Positions 1-8,194 of a stretch of DNA of 48,115 bases are shown here, one piece after another. This stretch comes from Sphingobacteriales bacterium (GTDB lineage Bacteria > Bacteroidota > Bacteroidia > Sphingobacteriales > Sphingobacteriaceae): positions 1-48,115 of the forward strand of contig JAATFW010000316.1 of the NCBI GenBank assembly GCA_015654985.1, in the 5' to 3' direction. The number at the start of each line of letters is the position of its first letter. Within the stretch, counting starts at the first letter, position 1. The notes under the pieces are model-generated. The model did not search any database, was not told the DNA's origin, and was given only the letters and a program-made list of their open reading frames with translations. A program made the translations under genes and the position numbers.

Positions 1-25
1 GTGTTTCTTTTATTGGCTTTGCCAT
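1..25 (-). CDS. 5' end of an unidentified gene (8 codons visible)
   Basis: Only the first eight codons (MAKPIKET) lie in the window and the gene continues beyond base 1. The start is supported by a well-formed promoter about 22 nt upstream on the same strand rather than by protein similarity. The product cannot be named from eight residues. Confidence 0.5.
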
Positions 26-47
26 GATTATTTGTGATTAAATAATA

Positions 48-79
48 CAAATATAATGTTTTGTTGGATTTAATTCAAA
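48..79 (-). promoter_or_regulatory. Bacteroidota-type promoter for the gene at the window start
   Basis: On the minus strand TTTG (79-76) is followed after 20 nt by TATATTTG (55-48). This matches the Bacteroidota housekeeping consensus TTTG-N19-21-TAnnTTTG. It points at the ATG at base 25. Bases 80-225 show nothing else I can interpret. Confidence 0.65.
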
Positions 80-225
80 ATCACCTTCCAGTTATCGTCC
101 GGAAACCAGTTAAAGATAGCCCATTTCAAAAACTTCAGATTAAGACATCATTGTGCTCATGCCCATTCGTCCCAGCCTGAAAGTGATTGGGTGCATAGAA
201 GCGTTCAAGATTGGTAACATATCTT

Positions 226-1521
226 TTATCTTGATAACAACGACGGTGTTCTGTTGTTGAACGTATACCCCAGTCCCAGCATGAGATAGTTTGGTTCATT
301 AAAGTTTTTTAGGTTATATCCGATGTGAAGGAACGAGCTCCTGCTGGTTTTGATCTTTAAGACCACAGCCTCATACGTGCCCCGGAAATCTCCTCCCTTA
401 TGCGCCACGTTGCTCCCAATTCCTATGCCGATGGTGAAAATGGGCATCATATAATCCGCCCTTGCAGAAAATCCCAACGCCACCTGCCGTTCCCAGCTAG
501 GTTTGAAAAAATCCTGTTGTGTGCCTATGATATAATCTTTTGTATAAACGTTTGCGCTCCCGTCGTATATGGCATCCAATGAAAGGCCAGTCCGAAACCT
601 GTATCCCCAATTGTACATAGGCGCAAAATAGGCTCCAATAACAGGATATTTAAGGGGGGAGGCCACCTGTGCACCAAAGAAATCAACCCCCTTTCTCCTC
701 CAGGCTCCAAAAACGACCGCATCGTAACTGATATGCCGGGGAAACTTAGGTATTGTACTATTGTCCGTCTTTTGGTTTTTCGGATCAGCTTTAGAAACGT
801 CATAAATCAGGCCTATTTTAAGCCCCGAAGCATTCACCCCGGCATTGGGAAACTCAGTATTACCGTTTGAAAAGTGGGAAAAGTCGATTCCGCTGGTCAT
901 AGCTATTCTTCGCGCAAGCTGCCACTTAAAATAAAGGCCAAGATTTATATAAGCGTTAACCCCTGATCCAACAACCACGTTATTGGGATTGGTTTGCGGA
1001 TCATAGGGCTTCCATCCCCACGAAAGTCCAAAATTCCATTCATAATCCAGGGAAAAACGTGAACTTATTCTTGATATTGCAGAACTTTGGAACAGGTAGA
1101 TCGCGATAGGAGAACCCAACTCCGCGCTATGTCCAAAATCATAGCAGGCCAGGCCGATACCCTGATGGGTATTTGGAAAGGCGTAGCTTCCCAGTGTGCC
1201 CTCAGGCAGAGCGAAAGAGTATTTTAAGTGTCCCGATTGAGATTGCGTGACGGATAAACCGCTGATGTTGGCCTGCTTATAAAAAGGGGCAGAAGGGATC
1301 ACCCGGGCAGGCCTGAATTCCATACCGATTTGGTGGGTAAATCCCATGGGCTTTTCTCGCAGTGCTATTGTGTCTGTTTCGTTACTGTAATAGATTTTAT
1401 CATGGTACACAGCTTTCGAAGAAAGGGGTAATAACAAGCAGGTCAGCAGGAAATATATAAGCACGGGGGAGGTCTTTTTTACAGACACTCTGCAGCGGTT
1501 CTGAGCGTAACTAAAAAACAT
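226..1521 (-). CDS. PagL-like lipid A 3-O-deacylase / acyloxyacyl hydrolase
   Basis: Predicted outer-membrane beta-barrel enzyme that would remove a 3-O-linked acyl chain from lipid A. The start was placed at the ATG at 1521, because a longer reading needs a TTG codon at 1557. A hydrophobic stretch at about residues 19-35 fits a signal peptide. The central motif HFSNGN (about residues 216-221) matches the His-x-Ser catalytic signature of PagL, with a nearby Glu as candidate third residue. Alternating aromatic and hydrophobic strands run to the C terminus. At 431 residues it is much longer than Pseudomonas PagL, but the long form is common among Bacteroidota acyloxyacyl hydrolases. It is transcribed alone. 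Family placement is fairly secure; the exact substrate is inferred. Confidence 0.75.
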   Translation of the reverse strand: MFFSYAQNRCRVSVKKTSPVLIYFLLTCLLLPLSSKAVYHDKIYYSNETDTIALREKPMGFTHQIGMEFRPARVIPSAPFYKQANISGLSVTQSQSGHLKYSFALPEGTLGSYAFPNTHQGIGLACYDFGHSAELGSPIAIYLFQSSAISRISSRFSLDYEWNFGLSWGWKPYDPQTNPNNVVVGSGVNAYINLGLYFKWQLARRIAMTSGIDFSHFSNGNTEFPNAGVNASGLKIGLIYDVSKADPKNQKTDNSTIPKFPRHISYDAVVFGAWRRKGVDFFGAQVASPLKYPVIGAYFAPMYNWGYRFRTGLSLDAIYDGSANVYTKDYIIGTQQDFFKPSWERQVALGFSARADYMMPIFTIGIGIGSNVAHKGGDFRGTYEAVVLKIKTSRSSFLHIGYNLKNFNEPNYLMLGLGYTFNNRTPSLLSR

Positions 1522-1826
1522 GAATAAATAATTTCCTGAAGTCCCTTTTTCGCGCAAATTAGCTTATTTTTCCAGAATGCGGGTAACGGTATATACTTTC
1601 CCGTGATTTCATCAAGCCAGTCTCATTGCCTGGGTATCTCAATTACTTCTCCGGAAACGTCTCTTTGTAGATGATTGTTATTGGACTCGTCTGTATAACG
1701 TCGCCATAAAAACTATACTGGAGGATGCTTATAACAGGCATACGGGCAAATAACTTTATCCACTTAGAAAAAATAGCGTTCACATGAACCGTCATGCTTT
1801 TCAAAGATCACACTGTGAACGAAGCC

Positions 1827-2555
1827 TTAAAATCCGCTGACATCCCGCTTCTTCTTCCGCTGCCGGCCAAAGTAATCAATGAGGAAGTAAACAATGAAAA
1901 GTGCTGTACTGATAACCGATATCCATAATACCCCCTTGTCGAGATTACCGTTCCCTGCAAACATCGCTATTAGTATCACCAGGGGCAATGTGCCTGCTAA
2001 CGAAGCGAGTATAAACCGTCCATACCCCATCCTCAACGCCCCGCCAACGAAGTGCATTGCATCATTGGGCAATAACGGTGATGCCCGGATAGCTACAATA
2101 ACCCCCACACCGTAGTGCCGTACCCATGCTGTTACTTTTTTCTGGCTCTCTTTTCCTATAAGCTTTCTTACAGCAAAAGGCCCCAGTGCGGCTCCCGTAA
2201 AATAACCTGCAGTGGCAGCAGCCATCACAGCGGTAATAGCTATCAGTCCACCCAGCCACGGCCCGTAACATAAAACGGCCACGATCATCAGGAGAAAATT
2301 CGGAACAAAGAGCAGAAAAGCCTGCAGGATCATGGCAATGATGATGATAACCGGCCCCCACAGGCCAAATTGCCTTACCCACGCCTCCGTTCGCTGTTTA
2401 TCTTCACTCATCAGCACATGGAACCCTTCATTGATCTCCATCCTGAAAGAAGGGATGAAAAGGTAGCTGCCCACCAGCATCAGGAGTATCCCAACTGATA
2501 TCCAGAACGGTAACCTGCTTTCTTTATGATCTGTTGTTTGAATTTCTTCAGACAT
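1827..2555 (-). CDS. TVP38/TMEM64 (VTT-domain) inner-membrane protein
   Basis: Integral membrane protein of the VTT/DedA-like superfamily, whose members are linked to lipid scrambling and envelope homeostasis. About six hydrophobic segments are visible. The central part carries the family pattern GxxxGPxxxRKLIG followed by RASPLLPNDAMHFVGGA, typical of TVP38 proteins. The C terminus is short and very basic (GRQRKKKRD), as expected for a cytoplasmic tail. The start is the ATG at 2555; an upstream reading would need a TTG. No operon partner is seen. Substrate unknown. Confidence 0.8.
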   Translation of the reverse strand: MSEEIQTTDHKESRLPFWISVGILLMLVGSYLFIPSFRMEINEGFHVLMSEDKQRTEAWVRQFGLWGPVIIIIAMILQAFLLFVPNFLLMIVAVLCYGPWLGGLIAITAVMAAATAGYFTGAALGPFAVRKLIGKESQKKVTAWVRHYGVGVIVAIRASPLLPNDAMHFVGGALRMGYGRFILASLAGTLPLVILIAMFAGNGNLDKGVLWISVISTALFIVYFLIDYFGRQRKKKRDVSGF

Positions 2556-2740
2556 ATCTTTTGTAAATACCCATAACAAACAAAAAAGGTAAAGGGTTGC
2601 TTTTTATTCAGTGACTGTTGCCGTCAAACGGTTGTTAATCAGTTTGATAATTTTCGCGGAAAAGTCAGTATTCCTGTATGCCTGTTGATCATCCACCCGG
2701 TACCGGCAAGCCGGAGAAAAGAGAATAAAGAGAATTTTGC

Positions 2741-2748
2741 TAAGTTTG
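2741..2748 (+). promoter_or_regulatory. -10 element for valS
   Basis: TAAGTTTG matches the TAnnTTTG element of Bacteroidota promoters and lies 29 nt before the valS ATG. No clear TTTG is seen at the -33 position. Confidence 0.45.
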
Positions 2749-2776
2749 CAGATCAAATAACACCTCCGTTAAGAAG

Positions 2777-5530
2777 ATGAGCATTTCTAAAACATATAGT
2801 CCGAAAGAAGCAGAAGAAAAATGGTACAGATACTGGCTGGAGAAAAAGTTCTTCCACTCGGAACCTGACGAACGCGAACCGTATACTATTGTGATCCCTC
2901 CGCCCAATGTTACGGGGGTCCTTCACATGGGGCATATGCTGAACAATACCATACAGGATGTGCTCATTAGAAAAGCCCGCATGCAGGGGAAAAATGCCTG
3001 CTGGGTGCCCGGAACGGATCATGCTTCTATTGCTACAGAAGCAAAAGTGGTTGCCATGCTCAAAGAACGAGGCATTGAGAAGAAAGATATCAGCCGGGAA
3101 GATTTCTTAAAGTATGCCTGGGAATGGAAAGAAAAGTACGGCGGTATTATTCTCAAACAGCTTGAAAAACTTGGCGCTTCATGCGACTGGGACCGTACCC
3201 GTTTTACCATGGATGAAGCCCTTTCGGAAGCGGTAACCGATACGTTTATATACCTCTATAAAAAAGGATGGATCTACCGCGGGATCCGTATGGTTAACTG
3301 GGACCCTAAAGGAAAAACAGCCGTTTCTGATGAAGAAGTGCTCCGAAAGGAAGTAAACCAGAAGCTTTACTATATCAGGTATGAAGTTGAAGGATCCACG
3401 TTGCATGGGGGCGACTCCACGCTGCACCTTGAAGGTGAGAATCGTTCTGATGAACAGCACGAACAGTCCAGTAACCTGCAACCCGCAACCCTCAACCTGC
3501 AACCCGCAACCCGCAACTTTATTGTTATTGCCACAACCCGGCCCGAAACCATTATGGCCGATACTGCAATTTGTATCAATCCCAACGACGAACGGTATCA
3601 TTATTTAAAAGGGAAACGGGTGATCGTTCCCCTGATCAACCGCCCGATCCCCGTTATTGAAGACGAATATGTGGAAATGGAATTTGGCACAGGATGTTTA
3701 AAGGTTACTCCCGCCCATGATCTGAACGACTATGAACTGGGGCTCAAACATAATCTTCCTGTGATTGATATCCTCAGCGACGACGGTACCCTAAATGAAA
3801 AAGCACAGATCCTGGTTGGCGAAGACCGCTTTGCTGCCAGGAAAAAAATAGCGGTTATTCTCGAAGAAGCCGGTTTCCTTGATAAAGTAGAAGACTATAA
3901 ATCGCAGATCGGTTTCTCGGAACGCACCGACGCTGCTATTGAACCCAGGTTATCCATGCAGTGGTTCTGTAAGATGGAAGAGATGGCAAAACCCGCCCTT
4001 GATTATGTTCTGAACGGGGAAATCAAACTCATTCCTGATAAATTCGTAAATACCTACCGCCACTGGATGGAAAACGTTAAGGACTGGTGTATCAGTCGCC
4101 AGTTGTGGTGGGGGCAGCAGATTCCCGCCTGGTATAATGAAAAAGGAGAATGGGTAGTTGCAAAAACAAGGGAAGAAGCCGAAGCTGAATTTAAAAGTTC
4201 CGGACTTTCATTTCAGGCAATACGGCAGGATGACGATGTGGTAGACACCTGGTTCTCATCCTGGTTGTGGCCCGTTTCTGTTTTCGATCCATCCGTTTGC
4301 GGACATCCTGAGAAAGAAGGAAATGCCGACCTGAATTATTACTATCCTACAAACGACCTCGTTACTGCTCCCGAAATTCTCTTTTTCTGGGTTGCCCGGA
4401 TGGTCATGGCGGGAAATGAATTCCGGGGGCAGGTACCTTTCCGCAACGTTTACCTCACCGGTATCGTGCGGGACAAGCTTGGAAGGAAGATGTCTAAATC
4501 ACTTGGCAACTCTCCCGACCCCATCGAACTTATTGAAAAATATGGTGCTGATGGTGTAAGGGTTGGAATGCTTCTGTGTTCTCCGGCGGGTAACGACCTC
4601 ATGTTCGACGAATCATACTGCGAGCAGGGCCGTAATTTTGCCAATAAGATCTGGAATGCGTTCAGGCTTGTTAAAGGGTGGACCGTAACCGAACCTTCTG
4701 ATGATCTGCAAAAAGAAAACGATGCAGCTATCACCTGGTTTGAAAACCGGTTTAATGAAGCATTATCCGAAATAGAAAATCATTTCAGGCAATACCGGCT
4801 TTCCGAAGCTCTGATGGCTATTTATAAGCTGGTGTGGGACGATTTCTGTTCCTGGTATCTTGAAATGATCAAGCCGGGATATCAATTACCCATAGATAAA
4901 CAGACCTTTGAAGCAACGAAAACCTTTTTTGAAAAGATTCTGAAGCTGCTTCATCCTTTTATGCCATTTCTTACCGAGGAGTTGTGGCATGATGAAATAT
5001 TAGCTGCCAGGGAAGAAACAGACTGCTGCATAGTAGCTGCTTATCCTGTATCTCAGAAAACGGACGAAATTCTGCTGAAAGAGATGGAGGTTATTAAACA
5101 GATCATTTCAGAGATCAGAAATATCCGTAATAGTAAACAGATCTCTCCGAAGGAGCCTTTGCCGCTCGCCATTAAATCCAATTCAGACCTCTCTTACAAC
5201 AGTTATCTTGGTATTATCAACAAACTCGCCAATATAAGCCAGGTGACTTTCACGGAAGATAAGATAAGCGGAGCCGCTTCTTTTATGGCTGGTAGGGATG
5301 AGTTTTATGTAAGTTTAGAGGGGAATATAGATGCTGAAGCTGAACGTGAGCGTATTACAAAGGAAATTCAGTACCTGCATGGCTTTCTGAAAGCCGTAAC
5401 CGGAAAACTTTCCAACGAACGGTTTGTTCAGAATGCTAAGCCGGAGGTTGTAGAAAACGAACTTAAAAAGAAAGCAGATGCCGAAGCCAAGATCGCTATC
5501 CTGGAAGAGAGCCTCGCTGCTTTAAGCTAA
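2777..5530 (+). CDS. valS: Valine--tRNA ligase
   Basis: Class I aminoacyl-tRNA synthetase that charges tRNA-Val and edits mischarged Thr. HIGH-type motif HMGH (about residues 50-53) and KMSKS (about 570-574) are intact, as are editing-domain motifs ATTRPET and [15 protein letters not shown]. The C terminus has the charged coiled-coil arm usual for ValRS. At 917 residues it is somewhat longer than typical Bacteroidota ValRS. The excess lies at about residues 206-247, between the strand YYIRYEVEG and [11 protein letters not shown] in the CP1 editing domain, where many family members have only a short turn. The second half of that insertion is encoded by a seven-unit heptad repeat (3471-3519). 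The reading frame is maintained on both sides, so the gene is probably functional. Confidence 0.97.
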   Translation: MSISKTYSPKEAEEKWYRYWLEKKFFHSEPDEREPYTIVIPPPNVTGVLHMGHMLNNTIQDVLIRKARMQGKNACWVPGTDHASIATEAKVVAMLKERGIEKKDISREDFLKYAWEWKEKYGGIILKQLEKLGASCDWDRTRFTMDEALSEAVTDTFIYLYKKGWIYRGIRMVNWDPKGKTAVSDEEVLRKEVNQKLYYIRYEVEGSTLHGGDSTLHLEGENRSDEQHEQSSNLQPATLNLQPATRNFIVIATTRPETIMADTAICINPNDERYHYLKGKRVIVPLINRPIPVIEDEYVEMEFGTGCLKVTPAHDLNDYELGLKHNLPVIDILSDDGTLNEKAQILVGEDRFAARKKIAVILEEAGFLDKVEDYKSQIGFSERTDAAIEPRLSMQWFCKMEEMAKPALDYVLNGEIKLIPDKFVNTYRHWMENVKDWCISRQLWWGQQIPAWYNEKGEWVVAKTREEAEAEFKSSGLSFQAIRQDDDVVDTWFSSWLWPVSVFDPSVCGHPEKEGNADLNYYYPTNDLVTAPEILFFWVARMVMAGNEFRGQVPFRNVYLTGIVRDKLGRKMSKSLGNSPDPIELIEKYGADGVRVGMLLCSPAGNDLMFDESYCEQGRNFANKIWNAFRLVKGWTVTEPSDDLQKENDAAITWFENRFNEALSEIENHFRQYRLSEALMAIYKLVWDDFCSWYLEMIKPGYQLPIDKQTFEATKTFFEKILKLLHPFMPFLTEELWHDEILAAREETDCCIVAAYPVSQKTDEILLKEMEVIKQIISEIRNIRNSKQISPKEPLPLAIKSNSDLSYNSYLGIINKLANISQVTFTEDKISGAASFMAGRDEFYVSLEGNIDAEAERERITKEIQYLHGFLKAVTGKLSNERFVQNAKPEVVENELKKKADAEAKIAILEESLAALS
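3471..3519 (+). repeat. Heptad repeat array inside valS
   Basis: Seven consecutive 7-nt units: GTAACCT, GCAACCC, GCAACCC, TCAACCT, GCAACCC, GCAACCC, GCAACTT. In the valS frame it encodes the 7-residue repeat NLQPATL / NLQPATR followed by N, because three heptads equal seven codons. Read on the other strand the units are RGTTNNN (e.g. GGTTGCG), the general form of the intergenic arrays in this window. Confidence 0.9.
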
Positions 5531-5664
5531 AATTAAATCAGGGCCTGGTGTATAAATGTGGTCCAGGTATAAAACAGGTTCCCGGCTTATAATTTAGTGT
5601 TATATTAAAGATAAAATAGCTTGTTATACTTTTTAAAAAAAAAGATTTTCAAGCAATTATGTTT

Positions 5665-5699
5665 ACAACTTACAACTTACAACTTACAACTTACAACTT
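5665..5699 (+). repeat. Heptad repeat array (ACAACTT x5)
   Basis: Five perfect tandem copies of ACAACTT, 134 nt after the valS stop and about 90 nt before the first lipoprotein gene. The other strand reads AAGTTGT. The rest of 5531-5788 shows only a weak CCTGG/CCAGG inverted pair (about 5553-5577) that might be a poor terminator. Confidence 0.95.
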
Positions 5700-5788
5700 A
5701 TTATTTTATACAGATTAATCCAACAACAAGTGTCATGCATCTGAAATCGATGACCATTGTTAAAAGCTCAAACTTAAAATCCTTTAGT

Positions 5789-6430
5789 ATGAAATCAGCC
5801 CTTTTATCACTTGCCTTACTATTGCTTTTTGCCTGTCAGCCGCCCTCTCCCAAAAAGAAAACGGCAGAAAAACCAGGAGTTGATCCTAAAATCCTTGTTT
5901 CGTGTGAAGGAATAGGTGAAATAAAGGTTACCGACACCTATGAAGGCCTTAAGCAAAAGTTCGGGGCAAAGTAGTTAACTGTACATGAGAACAACGTATA
6001 CGGCAGGTACTCCACAATATGGGAGGGTAAACCAAAACAAATCAATATATATTGGAAAGAGAAAAAAGAACCTTTTAAGCATATCAGTTATATTGAAACT
6101 AACGACCCTAATTCTCCTTACATGACAAGCGACAGTCTCCGTGTGGGGCTTTCCATGCCTGATTTGGTAAGACGCAACGGCTTTATGCCTTTAACTTTCA
6201 ATAACTTTTATGCAAGGGATGAAAGCGGACTTATAACCAGTTTTAACAATGGTGATATTCCAAAGAAAAATCCCTGTTTTGAAGGATTGCTTGAATGGGT
6301 GAGCCAGTCGAATATTTATAAAAAAGATTACGATGCCTTTAAGAAAAGGGAGGTGGTGGAGTCTTCCGATCAGATTTTTGACCACATGGAGGTAATGCTG
6401 GGCCGTATGCGGGTTTCTGCAAAGAAATAA
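5789..6430 (+). pseudogene. Lipoprotein gene interrupted by one in-frame TAG
   Basis: The reading frame starts with a lipoprotein signal peptide (MKSALLSLALLLLFAC, lipobox Cys16). It runs to a TAG at 5972-5974 and then continues open in the same frame to the TAA before 6431. The halves align collinearly with the intact neighbour at 6486-7142: CEGIGEI against CWGIGEI, QKFGAK against EKVGRK, YWKEKKEPF against HWKEKKAPY, SPYMTSDSLRVG against SPYHFANGIKIG. A single-base nonsense change in a formerly intact gene is therefore the simplest reading. The family is not one I can name. An alternative in-frame ATG lies at 5735, but the lipobox favours 5789. Confidence 0.8.
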
Positions 6431-6485
6431 GGAATCTGATGCCAAAACAATTAAGGCGGAAATTCCATTTTTAAAAGAAAAAGCT

Positions 6486-7142
6486 ATGCGTATTTTTTTC
6501 ATTCTTTCTGCACTTCTTCTTTTTGCCTGTAATAACCCTTCCGGATCGGGCAATAAACAGGCCGGAAAGGTTTATTCAATTGCCGGGAACCAGGATGGAG
6601 GCGAGGAGATTACCTGCTGGGGAATTGGAGAAATAGATCTTGATGATGATATGGCCTCTTTAGAAGAGAAAGTTGGCAGGAAGGGTCTAAGCCAGGATTC
6701 TTTGATGAAGGAAGGGGCCTTTGAAGGTTTTGTTACCAAACTTTGGAAAGGCACAGCCAAAGAGATCGTGGTGCACTGGAAAGAAAAAAAAGCACCTTAT
6801 GCTGTTATCGACTATCTTGAAGTTGTACAGCCCGCCTCTCCTTACCATTTTGCCAACGGTATAAAGATAGGAACAAGCCTCAATGATATTATAAAACTTA
6901 ACGGAGGTACCGCTGTAAACCTGTATGGTTTTGGATGGGATTACGGCGGCACTTTTATTGATTTTGGCAAAGGAAAGCTTGCCGGAGATATACCTTGTTT
7001 TGGCGGGGTTTTCGCCTTGCCGGATAATATTAAAACCGACGATTCCAGGGAAATAACGGGTGATATAAAGATTACTTCATCGCATCCTGCCTTAAAGAAT
7101 TATGAGGTGAAGCTGGTTGCAATAAGGGTGGTGAATAAGTAG
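6486..7142 (+). CDS. Lipoprotein of unknown function, paralogue of the upstream broken gene
   Basis: A 218-residue protein with a lipoprotein signal (MRIFFILSALLLFAC, Cys15), so presumably anchored to the inner or outer membrane and facing the periplasm. The mature part holds a conserved CWGIGEIDL segment, an acidic stretch, a strand-rich core HWKEKKAPYAVIDYLEV, and GFGWDYGGTFIDFGKGKL. It is tandemly arranged with the broken paralogue that ends 55 nt upstream, suggesting a local gene duplication. I do not recognise the family and propose no function. Confidence 0.8.
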   Translation: MRIFFILSALLLFACNNPSGSGNKQAGKVYSIAGNQDGGEEITCWGIGEIDLDDDMASLEEKVGRKGLSQDSLMKEGAFEGFVTKLWKGTAKEIVVHWKEKKAPYAVIDYLEVVQPASPYHFANGIKIGTSLNDIIKLNGGTAVNLYGFGWDYGGTFIDFGKGKLAGDIPCFGGVFALPDNIKTDDSREITGDIKITSSHPALKNYEVKLVAIRVVNK

Positions 7143-7197
7143 GAAGTAAGTATCAAGTATCAAGTATCAAGTATCAGGTAGCAAGTATCAGGGAGCA
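7142..7197 (+). repeat. Heptad repeat array (AGTATCA type) on the lipoprotein stop codon
   Basis: Units GGAAGTA, AGTATCA (x4), GGTAGCA, AGTATCA, GGGAGCA in unbroken 7-nt register, starting at the last base of the preceding stop codon. The same AGTATCA unit forms the array at 41605-41639. Confidence 0.93.
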
Positions 7198-7272
7198 GGA
7201 CAGGATCAGGTAGAAGATGGCTGCTGCCAGTGTGCAGGAGCTGACTGACAATGGCAGACGGCCTGACCGCTT

Positions 7273-7725
7273 TTATCTATATTCAGGCAGGGATTCAAGG
7301 AACTGATAGTTTTTCAGTTCAAAATCAATTTTGCAATAATAGTGCTGAAGCCCGTTGCTGACGGCCAGGAGGGGGATGCGGTGTATGATATTGTACCTTG
7401 CTATCTGATCAAATACTTTTTGATTAATGGGTATAGAAGGGGCTTTACATTCAATCAGCAGTACTTTTTCTCCTTTTGAATTAAAAACCACTACATCGGT
7501 ACGCTTTTGCAGGGAATTTAGTTTTAACCCTCCTTCCAGCCTGATCAGCGACCTGGGATATCCCTTTTCCCTGATGATGAACTGAACAAAGTGTTGCCTC
7601 ACCCACTCTTCAGGAGTTAATACAAGAAACTTTTTTCTTATCTCATCAAAGATATAAGTGATCTCTGTCTCCTGTTTAATTTTAAAAGGATAAGCAGGAA
7701 GGTTCAACTGAACGGGATTAAACAT
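7273..7725 (-). CDS. Small HsdR N-terminal-like (PD-(D/E)XK) protein
   Basis: A 150-residue protein resembling the N-terminal nuclease-fold domain of type I restriction HsdR subunits. The pattern RTDVVVFNSKGEKVLLIECKA gives the Asp and Glu-x-Lys of a PD-(D/E)XK active site, and LTPEEWVRQHFVQFI is the usual preceding helix. No helicase domain, methylase or specificity gene is nearby, so this is not a classical restriction system. It is divergent from holA across a hairpin-rich spacer. The start was placed at the ATG at 7725; the longer frame to 7800 adds residues unlike the family. The cellular role is unknown. Confidence 0.75.
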   Translation of the reverse strand: MFNPVQLNLPAYPFKIKQETEITYIFDEIRKKFLVLTPEEWVRQHFVQFIIREKGYPRSLIRLEGGLKLNSLQKRTDVVVFNSKGEKVLLIECKAPSIPINQKVFDQIARYNIIHRIPLLAVSNGLQHYYCKIDFELKNYQFLESLPEYR

Positions 7726-7903
7726 CACAGGGCGAAAGTCGGAAAAAAATATCAATTGGATTATATGTAATGTTTTATAAAAAAACTCATTGTTTCGCAA
7801 ATAGCGGGGCAGGAAATGAAACGGCCCCGGCCCCCAGGCATTTCGGAGCTGTGCAGGTATGGGTCAGGAGACAGATAAGGGATATGTCCCGGCAGGTCCT
7901 GTC

Positions 7904-7962
7904 ATATACCCGGAGTGTACCCGGTTTTTTATTCAAAAAAGCCGGGCACACCCCGGGTATAT
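7904..7962. repeat. Near-perfect 27-bp inverted repeat (strong hairpin)
   Basis: Left arm 7904-7930 (core CCCGGAGTGTACCCGG then six T) pairs with right arm 7935-7962 (six A, then core CCGGGCACACCCCGGG) across a four-base loop, with one bulged G at 7941 and two or three mismatches. Further partial copies of the core lie at 7971-7990 (inverted) and 8051-8069 (direct, degenerate). It lies in the 469-bp gap between the HsdR_N-like gene and holA. It could be a bidirectional terminator-like structure, a regulatory RNA fold or a small palindromic element. Confidence 0.75.
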
Positions 7963-8104
7963 AACGGATATACTACGGGCACACTCCCTGTCTTTCTCCG
8001 GTTTTTCTTCTGCTTTTTCATTGTTCCTCTCCCTTTAAAACGGTCCGGAATACATCCGGGGTGCAGGGCAAATTGCAGTTTCTCCTCATTTACCGGCTTC
8101 CGCA

Positions 8105-8123
8105 TTTTCCGGCTGCCGGAAAA
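8105..8123. repeat. Short hairpin upstream of holA
   Basis: TTTTCCGG and CCGGAAAA form an 8-bp stem with loop CTG, about 70 nt before the holA ATG. It is the last of several GC-rich folds in the spacer 7726-8194, in which I see no gene. Confidence 0.5.
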
Positions 8124-8194
8124 ACCAGGAAAAAATCGGGTCGCTATATTTTTCTGGCGAAACTCCTGAGCCATTTTTCTATCTTAGCGTCGTA

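Noticed and set aside
400-582. Plus-strand open frame of 60 codons inside the PagL-like gene
   Set aside because: Lies wholly within the well-supported minus-strand gene, with no promoter and no recognisable protein features.
2741-2776. T-box riboswitch upstream of valS
   Set aside because: The likely leader is under 30 nt, too short for a T-box, and T-boxes are not expected in Bacteroidota.
5553-5577. Terminator after valS
   Set aside because: The CCTGG/CCAGG pairing is short with a long loop and no T run; too weak to call.
7770-8174. Open frames on both strands in the spacer before holA
   Set aside because: They follow the inverted repeat and are rich in unlikely composition; paired frames on both strands are a by-product of the palindromic sequence.
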